Assembly (NCBI GenBank): GCA_963738835.1
Contig: CAVTYH010000010.1
Coordinates: forward strand, 111,073-175,072
Length of the DNA stretch: 64,000 nt
Direction: 5' to 3'
Origin: CAVTYH01 sp963738835
GTDB lineage: Bacteria > Planctomycetota > Planctomycetia > Pirellulales > JADZDJ01
Translations under genes and position numbers: made by a program
The notes under the pieces: generated by a model
What the model was told of the DNA's origin: nothing
Seen by the model: only the letters and a program-made list of their open reading frames with translations
Databases searched by the model: none
Shown here: positions 30,426-41,600 of the stretch, in pieces
How the letters are laid out: the number at the start of each line of letters is the position of its first letter
How positions within the stretch are numbered: position 1 is the first letter of the stretch

Positions 30426-33400
30426 GTGGTTTTCGGAAACATCAATCGCTGGGCGACATTGATATTCGCTACGCTCGGTTTTGTTTGGCCAGCCAGCGTG
30501 GAAGCTCAACTGCGCGCTTTCGGCGAAGCAGAGGGCTTCGGAGCGGTGGCCACCGGCGCACGCAACGCCGCGACTCCTACCATCTATCACGTCACGAATC
30601 TCAATGATACCGGCGCCGGCTCGTTTCGTGATGCCGTCTCCGGTTCCAACCGGATCGTGGTTTTCGATGTCGGCGGATACATCCACCTGACTTCCGCGGT
30701 TTCCGCCAAGAGCAATCTAACGATCCTCGGTCAAACCGCGCCGGGCGATGGCGTCGGTATCTATGGTGCTGAGGTTTCTTTCTTCGGTCAGACAAACGAT
30801 ATCGTCCGCTATGTACGTTTTCGAGATACGACACTGGACCCGGGCTACAAGGGTTCGTCGTCCACCAGCAGCTCATCGTCCAATTGTCTGAACATTGGCA
30901 GTTCGTCGAACATGATTTTCGACCACGTATCGTGCGAATTTGCTCCCTATAACAACATCGACGCGGCCACGGCCCCCAACCTCACATTTCAAAACTCCCT
31001 CGTCGCGGCTCCCATCGCCAGCCAGCGTTTCAACTTTCATTGGGAAGGCGGCGGCAGCGCCAGCGCGGGCTGGGCGCGGGAACGTTCGTCAACAACGTCT
31101 TTGTCGACGGTCACAACCGCAGCATCCTTGCCAAAGGCGATACGCAATTCATCAACAACACGATCTATAACTACCAGGCAGCCTTTACCAGCGGCAATTC
31201 CGCCGGCACTTTTCGTTACGATGTTATCGGAAACTACTTTATTACCGGCCCGAGCACTACCAGCGCAAGCAACGACTACTACCAAGTCGACAGTAACCAG
31301 TCAGCGTACGCAACCGGCAACATCCGTGACTCGAATAACGACGGCACGCTGAACGGCTCAGGAAGCAATACGCTGGATAGCGCAATCGTGCTCGGCTCGC
31401 CGTGGTCGACAGCTAGTGCGCAACTGCCGCAACTCAGCGCCGCCGCATCGTACGCTTGGAACATCGCGCATGCCGGCGTCTCGATCAAGCACGATGTAAA
31501 CACCTTCGTCGTCTTGGCAGGTTACGACGCCGTCGATGCTCAGATGATGACCAACGTGCAGACACTGGGCACCGCGGGTCGGCTGTGGTCGAGCGAATCG
31601 CAGACCGGCTTGGCCAACAGCGGCCTCGGCACGCTGAACGCAGGTGTCTCACCGACCGATACCGACCACGACGGCATTCCTGATGCCTGGGAAACTGCCC
31701 ATGGCATGAACATCAACAGCGCCAGCGACGCGCTGCTGCTGAGTCCGCTCGGCTATCGGATGGTCGAGCAGTACGCCAACGAACTGGTCCGCACAAGCAA
31801 CGATTCGCGAACTTGGTCAGCCGTCAGCGGCAATTGGACTACACCGGCGAACTGGACGGGATCAACTTTGCCAGGACCGTTCGAGTACATTTCCGTCCGC
31901 GGCACCGGCGTCGCTTCAGGCGCGGTGACTGTTTCGTCGGGAACCGCCACAGCCATGACGCTTTCGATCGGCGGTAACGGCCCGATTGCCGGTGAAAAAG
32001 TGACCGTATCCGGCGGCTCGATGAATGTGTATGACACAATTACGGTGGGTGATCAAAACAATGCCACGTTGCAAATCAACGGCGGAACTGTCCAAGCCTA
32101 CAACGTAGTCTTGGGCGATACCGTTTATTCACCGTCGGCCACCGACTATACCGGCACGCTTAACCTGGCCGGAGGCACGCTGGCGATCTCGCAATTGGTA
32201 CTTGGAGCCGGCACGCCGAGCAATTGGACAACAGGCGGCTCGATGAATTGGTCGGGTGGCATGTTAAAGGCAATCGCTCAGCTGAATGTGAACGTGCCCC
32301 TCGCAGTTTCGGCAACTGGCGGAACGGTCGACACCAATGGTTTCAATGGCAACATTTCAAGTGTCATCTCCGGTGTCGGAGGAATTGCCAAACTCGGCGC
32401 CGGAACCCTGACACTCTCTGGCGCCAGCTCATATACTGGCGTGACCAAAGTCCAAACCGGCACACTCGCGATAACGGCACTTAGCAATGGCGGCGTCAAT
32501 GGCAACCTCGGTGCAGCCGCGGTTGCCGCAGCGAACTTGATATTAGACGGCGGCACATTGCAATACGTGGGCAACACAAGCACCGCGACAGATCGGCTGT
32601 TCACACTGACTGCTAATGGCGGCACACTCGATTCCGGCGGGGCCGGACAATTTCGATTCTTGAGCACCGACGACATCGCTCAAGCCGGCACAGGAAATCG
32701 GACGCTGACGCTAACAGGAACTTCTACCACGAACGATTTCTACCCCGGCCTTGGCGATCCAACGGGGGGCGGCAAAACCAGCCTCGTCAAAAACGGCACC
32801 GGTCGTTGGTTCTTAAGGGCCTCGGCTGTGCCGCGCAGCTACACCGGCGACACCGTCATCAATGCCGGCACTTTGATGGCGTTTACCAATAATCCGCTCC
32901 CCTTCGGCACGGGCAAGGGAAATCTGATTGTTAATGCTGGCACATTCGAAATGGCCGGGAACAACCTGTCGATTAACGGCCTCAGTGGCGCCGGAGGCAT
33001 CAACCAACGCAACAACGGCGCGAAAACACTGACGATTGGCAATGGCGATGCAAACGGGAATTTTTCCGGCATCCTGAGCAATGTGATTTCTGGCACCGGA
33101 ACCGCAATCCTCAACATCGTCAAGATGGGTGCTGGCACCCAGATATTAGGTGGCGCCAATACCTACGTGGGTGCCACAACCGTCGCACTGGGCAAATTGC
33201 AGCTGGGTGCAAACAATACAATTCCGAACACATCCAGCCTTGTCTTGACCGGTGGCACATTTGCGACCGGGGGTTTTAGCGACACGCTCGGCTCGCTAAC
33301 GGTAACAGCTAATTCACATCTCGATTTGAGTACCGGAGCGAGCATTTTGCGATTTAGCGTAAGCAGCGGACAAACCTGGAGCGGCACTCTAACGATCGAT

Positions 33401-33892
33401 AATTGGAGTGGCTCCGCAGCCGGCGGCGGCATCGATCAGATTTACGTGGGAGCCAACTCAACTGGATTGACTGCATCACAACTGGCAAACATCGTGTTCA
33501 CCGGATCAGGCATGTTGAACTCGGTGCTCTTGCCGAGCGGCGAGTTGGTCCCGGGACGAACTTTTGTGCCCGGCGATTTCAACCGCGACAACGCGCTTTC
33601 AAGCGCCGATGTGCAAGCAATGCTCTCAGCAATGACCGATTTGTCCCAATACCAGGCCGACATGAGTTTGTCTGTCAACGACCTGCTTGAAATCGGCGAC
33701 CTCAACGGCGATGGCAAGCTCACGAACGCCGACATCCAGGCGCTACTGGAACTGTCAGCAAATGCCGGTTCTGGCACCACAACAGCAGTTCCTGAACCGA
33801 ACGCAATAATCCTGGCCGTTGTTCTTGCCCTCGCAAGCCTGGCGAAATTCGTACCGTGGCTATCCCACGGCGTTAGAACGGCGTCGGAATAG
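30426..33892 (+). CDS. Pectate lyase-like enzyme fused to PATR repeats, dockerin-like loops and PEP-CTERM (frameshifted)
   Basis: GTG 30426 lies just after GAGGGGAG. A signal peptide ends near VEAQL. The catalytic part starts FGEAEGFGAVATGARN and has YHVTNLNDTGAGSFRDAV, ITILGQTAPGDG-like turns, DIVRYVRFRD and MIFDHVSCEF, the right-handed beta-helix pattern of pectate lyases. At about 31071 the frame slips; adding one C to GGGCTGGG gives ASAGLGAGTFVNNVFVDGHN and continues through FINNTIYNYQ. Next come PATR blocks (LGAGTLTLSGASSYTG), two dockerin-like loops (DFNRDNALSSADV, DLNGDGKLTNADIQ) and a PEP-CTERM tail (VPEPNAIILAVVLALASL). A surface-tethered pectin or pectate-degrading enzyme is inferred. 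The last 33 bases overlap the convergent gene. Confidence 0.82.
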
Positions 33893-36800
33893 GGCGAGGC
33901 CGACAAGACCCAGCGCTGCCAAGAAACCGGCTGGAGGTTCCGGGACCGAGGCGATGCTGCCGCTGCCCGTTCCGCCAAGCAGATCCAAAAGCGGCTGGAT
34001 ATCGGCGTTCGTCACGACGGTGTCGAAGTTCAGGTCGCCGATTGTTTTCACATCGTCGGCCGTTAAAAAGTAAGTCGTCTGGTAAGCGCTCAAGTCGGTC
34101 ATCGCTTGCAGCATCGCGGTGACGTCGGTCGCAGTAACTGCGCCATCGCGATTGAAATCGCCAGGGATGACAATTGCCGAACTACCCGGCAGCAACTCGC
34201 CGGCACCAGTGATCAATGCGCCCGAATTGAAGCCATTGAATGTGATGGCGGACAGTTGTCCGGCATCTAGACCCGTGGCGTTTGAGCCGACAAACAGGTG
34301 CCGGTTGGTGGTCCAATTCGCAATGGTTAGCCCACCGCCCCAAATTTCGGTGTGGCTGTCGGCTAGGTGCAGAGAATTTGCGCCAGTGCCCATATCGATG
34401 GTCGCGGTGCCTAAAAGATCGAGTGGTCCTAACGTTTCGCTAAATCCGTTGGCGGCAAAAGTACCGCCTGTCAAAACCAACGTCGAAACGTCGGCAATGC
34501 GATCGGCAGCACCTAATCGCAGCGTGCCGGCGTTGATCGTCGTGGGCCCCGTGTAGGTGTTGTTCCCCGAGAGTGTAAAGGTTCCCGTGCCGTTCTTGGT
34601 CAGCGACGCGCCGACGCCGCTCAGCGCACCGCTGTAAGTGGAACTGATGTTCTGCGTCACACCGCCGACCGTCAGTGCAATCGGATTGGGAACCACGGCG
34701 TTATCTTGCAAGGCAAGATTCACGCTACCGTTCAAACCGCCGATGTTAAACGCATGCGGATCAACGGAAGAATCGAACACCACGCCCGCCCCGCCGGGCG
34801 TCAGGGCACTGTTTTGCAAGGCGTTGGCGTTGGCCAGTTTCAGCGTGCCGGCATTGACGACCGTTGTTCCCCGGAAAGTGTTGTTTCCCGCCAGTGTAAG
34901 CGTTCCTTCACCCATTTTCACGATGTTCGTGGCCGCTGTCGAATTGCTGCTGCCAGTACCATCGACAATGGTGCCGGCGAAGACTTTTTCCACACCCACG
35001 CCAGCCAGTGCGCCGATTTCCCAGGTGTGGGCAACAGCGCCCGAACCGGCGTAGAAGCCTTTGAGTGTGCCACCAGTTCCCTCTAAAGAGCCCAGCGCCT
35101 GAGTATTCCCCGACCCGGAAGCGATCGTTCCGCTGCCTTGCAAGATCCATTGAATGGTGGCCCCTGCCGCAGCATTACCGCCCGTGCCGCCGACACGCAC
35201 GATGGGCCCATCAACTGTAACATGGCCGGTAGCGGTGTTGGTGCCAGCGGTATCGATCGTCTTGCCTGACGTATCGGACGTAAGAGTCAGATCGCCGCCG
35301 CCGGACAGCGCGCCCAACGTGTGTGTCGTTCCGCTGTTCAGGGTGATTGTATTGCTGCTGCCATCGACCAGTTGAATGACTGGGGTCGTGTTGGTATTCG
35401 CCGTGGTTTGCGCAATGATGGCGCCATTGTTCATGGCAATGGCTCCCGTTCCCAACGTGCCGGTGCTGCCTAGATTGATTGTGCCGCCACCATCAATCGT
35501 GGTGCCACCAGTGTTATCGTTGGCCGTCGTCAGGGTTAGCGTGCCGGTTCCATGTTTCGTGAGACTGGCGCCGCCACTGATTTTTCCGGTTCCAGAGATA
35601 GAATAATCGACCAGCGAGTTGTTCACGGTCACACTGCTGGGCGACACAGCTATATTGAGAGTGATCGCCGAGGCATTGCTCGGAGCATTGGCGCCATCAT
35701 AAGTATCCAGGAAGTTGACGTTATCGCTGTCAAAATACTTATCGGGATTGATCGCCGCGGGGGCAGTGTTGTACCAATTGGCAACTCCTTGAATATCCCA
35801 AGTGCCATCCGTGCCGCCTTGCCAATTGATGTTGCCAAAGCTGCCTGCGCCGATTGTCAACAGCACTTGCTTATTGTCTCCGCTAAATGACAGCGTTGGC
35901 GCGGTGCCGCGTCCGGCGAAACCGACGGTCCAACCGGATAATGAGCCGGTCAGAGCAGCGCTTGTCGAATTGATAATCGTATAAGTTCCGGGACCTGGGC
36001 TTGGCAGAAAACTCAACGACAGCGTCGGCGTGCCGGTCATGTCGCCCCCGAGAACGTCAATTCGGTCATTGGCGCCGGCCGGCGAATTAGAAAGATCAAA
36101 TCTGATGATGCCGCTGCCGTGGACGCTGAAATTATCGATGGTCATTATGCCGGCGACGGCATTATTGGAAATCGGCGTGGCGGCATTGTTTGTGCTTGGA
36201 TTGTTGATGGTGTTTGCCGGAGCGAGCAATCCGGCGGCGAGATTGTAATTGCCGGTGATATGCCCCGGGCCGATGACTTGTTGATTGGCCGCACTTTGAT
36301 AGGTGCCCGTTGTCCCTACATCTAAAACGGCTCCGGAGCGAATATCAACGGTCGTGGGGTTCGTTGTTTGGTCGACACCACCGCCGATGACCGCGCCATC
36401 TCGCAGCGCTAAAGTACCGGCCGAGATTGTTGTAACTCCTCCGCGGCGATTTGGGATTGTCTGTGTTGTATTCGGAGAAAAATCGATTGTGCCAGACAGG
36501 GTCAAGGTGCCGCTGCCAACCTTGGTAATGTTCGTGGAACCTGCTGTCGAACCAAACGATAGGACGTTTTCGCTCGTAATTCTGCCGGCATAAATCGTGT
36601 CGGTGTTCAGACTGCCGATTGAATAGGTGGTGATCGATCCTCCGGACTGGCCGCCTCCGGCCAGAATTGCTCCCGAGGTGCCGGCCAGCGAACCAATTGT
36701 GATGGTGTTGCCACCTGAAGGTCCGCGCGTGAACATCGTGATGCCATCGCCCAGAGTGAGCGCGGTGTTCTGCAACGAATTCACGCCAAATCGGTCGACG

Positions 36801-37729
36801 TTGTTGACGACGTTGCTGGTGTTCGCGTTCAGAACAAAACGACCTGTGTTGCCTGCGGTGGGCACGCTCACATTCAGGGCCCCGAGATTACCGCCGCTGT
36901 TCAATGCCCCAGGTGCATTGGTGGCCCAAGATCCCATTGCCTGAAAAGTGGTGCTGTTTGGAACAATGACGTTTAACGTCGAGCCTGCGCCGCCACCAAC
37001 CTGACCAAAGTTGGTGCTACCCGTCGGACTTAGCGTTCCGGTTTGCCCGGCCGCGACAAATACTGCGCCAATGGCCGCGTTATAGGCAGGCGGCTGAGCC
37101 GTGCCAGAGGTGTTTAATCCCCAGCCCGAATTTGCTCCGCTTCCGGGAAAATTAAATCGCCAAACTCCGCCACCAGAAAGCGTGACGATTTGCTTGGCTA
37201 ATACCGTTCCGCTGAAACTCGTGTCGAACGTGCCTCCGCTGATATTCACGCCGCCGGTGAATGTATTGTTGCCCGTCAGCACCAGCGTGCCCGAACCCGC
37301 CTTCGTCAAGCCGGCGGTGCCCGCGATCACGTCGCCGATGGTTGCGGTATTGCCTGTTCCCAGCGCGCTGACGGTGATGGTGGGCGTCGTGCCGGCCAAG
37401 GTAATCGTGCTGCCGCTAAGATTCCAATTGGCCGGCGTCGTCACTGTTTCCATGTCGCCGAAAATAAGATTGCCGATGGTGCGCGGGTCAACGACATTCA
37501 CAAAAATGTCGGTCGGCAAATCGATCGTGCTGAAGTCGGCCGTATTGCCGGCACCGTCGGCAATAATGCCGCCGAGCCAGCTGGCAGTATTCGCGTTGCT
37601 CCAATCATTAGAGTTGGTATCGGTCCAGGTCCCGCTGGCCGCCCAGGCCGAACCTGCCATGGTGACGCACAAGCCGACAAGGGTGACAAAGGTGGATCGA
37701 CGTAGCGATTTCATCAGTTGCATGTTCAT
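33860..37729 (-). CDS. Giant PATR-repeat surface protein with dockerin-like loops and PEP-CTERM
   Basis: I prefer ATG 37729, with GGAG 6 bases upstream; ATG 37741 is also in frame. About 1289 residues. The signal peptide (FVTLVGLCVTMAGSAWA) is followed by GTWTDTNSNDWSNANTASW, a common start of these proteins, and then many PATR units (SGTLVLTGNNTFTGG, NGTGTFTLSGNNTYTG). Dockerin-like loops (DFNRDGAVTATDV, DLNFDTVVTNADIQ) precede VPEPPAGFLAALGLVGLALF and RRR, a strong PEP-CTERM signal. It is a paralogue of the proteins at 2-4924 and 38632-46274. No enzymatic domain is seen. The gene is divergent from 38632 and overlaps the pectate lyase stop by 33 bases. Confidence 0.88.
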   Translation of the reverse strand: MNMQLMKSLRRSTFVTLVGLCVTMAGSAWAASGTWTDTNSNDWSNANTASWLGGIIADGAGNTADFSTIDLPTDIFVNVVDPRTIGNLIFGDMETVTTPANWNLSGSTITLAGTTPTITVSALGTGNTATIGDVIAGTAGLTKAGSGTLVLTGNNTFTGGVNISGGTFDTSFSGTVLAKQIVTLSGGGVWRFNFPGSGANSGWGLNTSGTAQPPAYNAAIGAVFVAAGQTGTLSPTGSTNFGQVGGGAGSTLNVIVPNSTTFQAMGSWATNAPGALNSGGNLGALNVSVPTAGNTGRFVLNANTSNVVNNVDRFGVNSLQNTALTLGDGITMFTRGPSGGNTITIGSLAGTSGAILAGGGQSGGSITTYSIGSLNTDTIYAGRITSENVLSFGSTAGSTNITKVGSGTLTLSGTIDFSPNTTQTIPNRRGGVTTISAGTLALRDGAVIGGGVDQTTNPTTVDIRSGAVLDVGTTGTYQSAANQQVIGPGHITGNYNLAAGLLAPANTINNPSTNNAATPISNNAVAGIMTIDNFSVHGSGIIRFDLSNSPAGANDRIDVLGGDMTGTPTLSLSFLPSPGPGTYTIINSTSAALTGSLSGWTVGFAGRGTAPTLSFSGDNKQVLLTIGAGSFGNINWQGGTDGTWDIQGVANWYNTAPAAINPDKYFDSDNVNFLDTYDGANAPSNASAITLNIAVSPSSVTVNNSLVDYSISGTGKISGGASLTKHGTGTLTLTTANDNTGGTTIDGGGTINLGSTGTLGTGAIAMNNGAIIAQTTANTNTTPVIQLVDGSSNTITLNSGTTHTLGALSGGGDLTLTSDTSGKTIDTAGTNTATGHVTVDGPIVRVGGTGGNAAAGATIQWILQGSGTIASGSGNTQALGSLEGTGGTLKGFYAGSGAVAHTWEIGALAGVGVEKVFAGTIVDGTGSSNSTAATNIVKMGEGTLTLAGNNTFRGTTVVNAGTLKLANANALQNSALTPGGAGVVFDSSVDPHAFNIGGLNGSVNLALQDNAVVPNPIALTVGGVTQNISSTYSGALSGVGASLTKNGTGTFTLSGNNTYTGPTTINAGTLRLGAADRIADVSTLVLTGGTFAANGFSETLGPLDLLGTATIDMGTGANSLHLADSHTEIWGGGLTIANWTTNRHLFVGSNATGLDAGQLSAITFNGFNSGALITGAGELLPGSSAIVIPGDFNRDGAVTATDVTAMLQAMTDLSAYQTTYFLTADDVKTIGDLNFDTVVTNADIQPLLDLLGGTGSGSIASVPEPPAGFLAALGLVGLALFRRRSNAVG

Positions 37730-38631
37730 AGATTGCTCCATGGGAAAGTTCTGGCGGGACGAGTGCTCAGGACCCAGAATCAGAGTTCCGAAGCAATCGC
37801 GAATGTGGCGCGGCCCAAACGCCTAATCGACACAGCAGGTGTCGCCCCCGAAAAGAGCGTCTCGCTCACGTTATATGTTATATATTGGCGTCGCAGGCCG
37901 GTCCAGAACTTGGATGCCCATCGTGACTACATAAACGCACAAAATTTCGCCGTGGGACAACGCCCCGCTGCGATCCGGCGCTTACAAACCGAAAGAAATG
38001 GTCGCGCCATTGCAGCCCTGCACACTTCTGTAAGGCCAGCCCGCTGCGCCGGCTGCGTGCCACTATGCTTCGGGAATTAAACGCTTGGTGGTGTTGCAAT
38101 GTTCAGTGGGCTAACAGCTGATCGCGAGACGGCGGGAACTGTCGAAGGAAAGTTTTTTGTTCTTTCAGGTCATTCAGCCCGCATGAGAGTTCTCTCCCGC
38201 TTGCCTTGCTCCCCCACCCCGAGCTGAAACAACGGGCGTCTCAACACGTGACCGCGGACCGACGGCAATCCCACCGGCGTCTTCGTGCCACTGCCGGATT
38301 TTGGGGGTTGTCCGCCATTTTGGCGCGCAATTACCCCTAATCGCTAAACGGGCAAAACTATGAACAAGCTGGCAAGAATCGAAACTTTCGGGTGGATGCG
38401 GACGGGCGCACCCCGCTGCTCCAGAATTTCTTGCAATTGCCAGCGCTAGAAAATTGTGTTTTTTGCATTTTAAGATTATATAGGGATGAGTGAGTAGTCT
38501 TTTCGCAGGCGTCGCCGGGGAGAGGCAGTCCCTCGAGTCGCCCAGTGTATGTACTGCTGTGCCAGGCGTTTGTAAGCGCCAGGCAGTTCTGGGGCGGCCC
38601 GACTTCTTATCAACTTATGGGGGTTGCCGTA
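37730..38631. other. Long divergent intergenic region
   Basis: About 900 bases between two PATR genes transcribed apart, with no supported gene. It has an AT-rich patch (TTATATGTTATATATT at 37871-37886) facing the minus gene and a weak TTGTGT-N17-TATATA (38454-38482) facing the plus gene. The middle is GC-rich without clear hairpins. Confidence 0.4.
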
Positions 38632-41600
38632 ATGACATCTGTCAATCGCTATCGGTCTAGCTTTGCAATCGCAGTCGCGCTTTGCGTTGTATTAAGCCCG
38701 ACATCGCTCTGGGCTTCTATCTGGAACAATGTCGCCGGTGGCAGTTGGGCAACTCCCGGCAACTGGGATTCGCTTCCCAACGCGATCGATGCGATTGCCG
38801 ATTTCAGCACGCTGAATATTACCGCCAATGCCACGGTCACTCTCGATAATAGCGCAGGGTTCACCGTCGGATCGCTGCTGTTTGGTGATACAACTCCTTC
38901 CAATAACTGGACCATCAGTCCAGGTACTCCAGCGGGAACGATCACGCTGGCGGTCAGCAGCGGATCGCCCACCATCAATGTCGTGAATCAGACCGCCACC
39001 ATCAGCGCGATCCTCGCAGGCACGCAGGGTCTGACAAAGACGGGCAGTGGAACGCTCACGCTTAGTGGCGCTAATACTTACAGCGGCGGCTTGACGGTCA
39101 ATAATGGCTTCGTTCGAACGGGCAATGCCGCGGCGATGGGCACTGGCGCGGCCACGGTGAATAGCGGTGGAACGCTAATCGTCGTCAGCGGGACACCTAC
39201 TAACTCGATCACGTTGGCCGGCGGCACTCTGGGGTTGGCGCGAACTTCACCCTGACCGGCGGAATCACCGCTGCCGCCTCGACAACTTCGACCGTTATTA
39301 ACGCCGATCCGCAGCAAGCTTCACCGCAGACCAGCCGTGACATCATCGTCACTGGCACGCTGCACGGCAACGGCAACATAAATGTGCTGGGTGCCGCCGG
39401 CATTGCCAGTCCTGACGGCGGCAATGGCTTCCGGCTACGCGGTGCCGGCGCCAGCGATTTCAGCGGTACGATCACGGTTGGGCAAGGTGCCAAGTTTGAA
39501 ATTCAGACTACCGTAGCCGGGCCGTTTAGCCCCGCCGGAACCGGTACGGTGGTGTTGACGGGTGGCACTACCAGCTTGGGTAATACCACTAACGGCACGT
39601 ATTCAGATTTTCTAGTTCGAAACACGCTCGGCGGCGGTGCCACAGCCACGATTGGCACCAACGTCGAGATTGCGGGAACCGGCGTAGCCGTCTTCAACGA
39701 TGTTGCTGCCAGCGCCGCCAATCAATTAACGGTGATGGGCAACTTGAAAATTGGTGCCGGCCAGGAAGTGGCTCTTTACAAATCGACGACTACTTCCACA
39801 CCCGTAAGGTTGGAATTTACGAGTGTGACGTTGACCGGCGGAAATGCGACATTTACGCCGAAGCAATTGGGGTTTGGCGCCGTCAACGTCGATGGAGGTG
39901 ATTTCGTGCTGGACAATATCGGAGAGATAACGGCTGGATCGGGCATCATCATGAATGGCAGATCCACATCCGCAAATGGTCCCGCCGGTACCCTGTTCTT
40001 GAATGGCAACAATAGCTTTACCGGCGGCGTCACCATCAACAGCGGCGTGGTGCAAATCGGCAACGCCGGGGCGTTGAATTCAACGACGCCTCAAACCGTA
40101 ACGTTTAGTGCTAGCTCCACCGGCACGTTACGGCTCGGCGGCACTTCCGTCATCGGGGGAGGGCTTGTGACCAATGCCACCCCAGGCACGCCTGTCGTTG
40201 AGAATGGCAACGTTACGCCCGCAACTTTCACGATCAACACGTCCGGCACGCCGACGTTTGCGGGCGTGCTGCAAAATGGCACTGGGACTGGCGCATTTTC
40301 GCTGACGAAAACAGGCAGCGGTACACAGACCCTCACGGGCAACAATACCTACACCGGGAACACCACGGTCAATGGCGGCACGCTCGCACTCTCGACCGCG
40401 GGCACGAACAACATTCCAAATTCCTCATTGATTACCGTGGGCGCCAGCGGGACATTGAATGTCACTGGCGTCGCCGGCGGAATCGGATTGACGTTGGCAG
40501 GCACTCAAACGCTGAAAAACAACGGCATCGTTTCCGGAACCGTCACTGTCCCCAGCAACACCTTTGTGGCTGGAACCGGCACCTATGCCAACAACGTGGT
40601 GTTTACCGGCGGGGCCGAAAAAGTGACGATCAGCGGCGCCAGCGCCGACAAAATTCTGATCACCGGAGCGGCCGATTTCAGTGGCAGCGGCGGCATCACG
40701 ATGGCGCTGACCGCGCCGGCCACACTGCCGTTTTACGACGTCATGGTCTATGGTTCGCTCATTGGCGCCCCAACTCTCAATACGCCGACCATCGGCCGCA
40801 CGAATTTTTCATTCGCACCCTCGCCACCTCCCAACACGATTCGTATCAACGTGACGGGCGGGCCGGCCAACATTATTTGGAACAACGCCGGGTCAACGGG
40901 CGACGGTCTGAACTGGGACGTCGCGACCAACGTCCCGACCAACAAGAATTGGAGCAACAGCGGCATCCCCGATTTTTATTTTGACTTCGACAACGTCACT
41001 TTTAACGACAGCAATAACGCCCACTACAGCGTCAACATCGCGGTGCCGGTTGCGCCGGGATCGGTAACGGTTAATAACAGCAGCGGCGATTATGTGCTGG
41101 GCGGCGCCTCGATCGACGGTATCGGCGGCCTCACCAAGAGCGGCACCAGTGCTCTTACGCTTTCCAGCGCGAACTCTTACTCGGGTGGAACCACGCTGAA
41201 TCAGGGCACACTCAATCTTGGCGCCCCAACTTCGATTGGCACGGGCCCGCTAACCATCAACGGCGGCGCGATTGATAACAGCAGCGGCGGCGATATGACG
41301 CTGACGAACAATAACTCGGAAACTTGGGCTGCAAGTTTCACGTTTACAGGCACCAGTAATTTGAATTTGGGCACCGGACCGGTGACGCTGAACGCCAATC
41401 CGACGATTACGACGCTCGGCACAAATGCACTGACTGTCGGCGGAATCATCGGCAATGGCACGGGCAACAGCATCACAAAGGCCGGTACCGGCACGCTGAT
41501 CTTGAGCGCCGCGAACACCTTCACCGGTGGTTTAACCATCAATGCCGGATCAGTGCGAGCCACCGTCGCCGGCGCCACTGGATCGGGGCTGGCCACCGTG

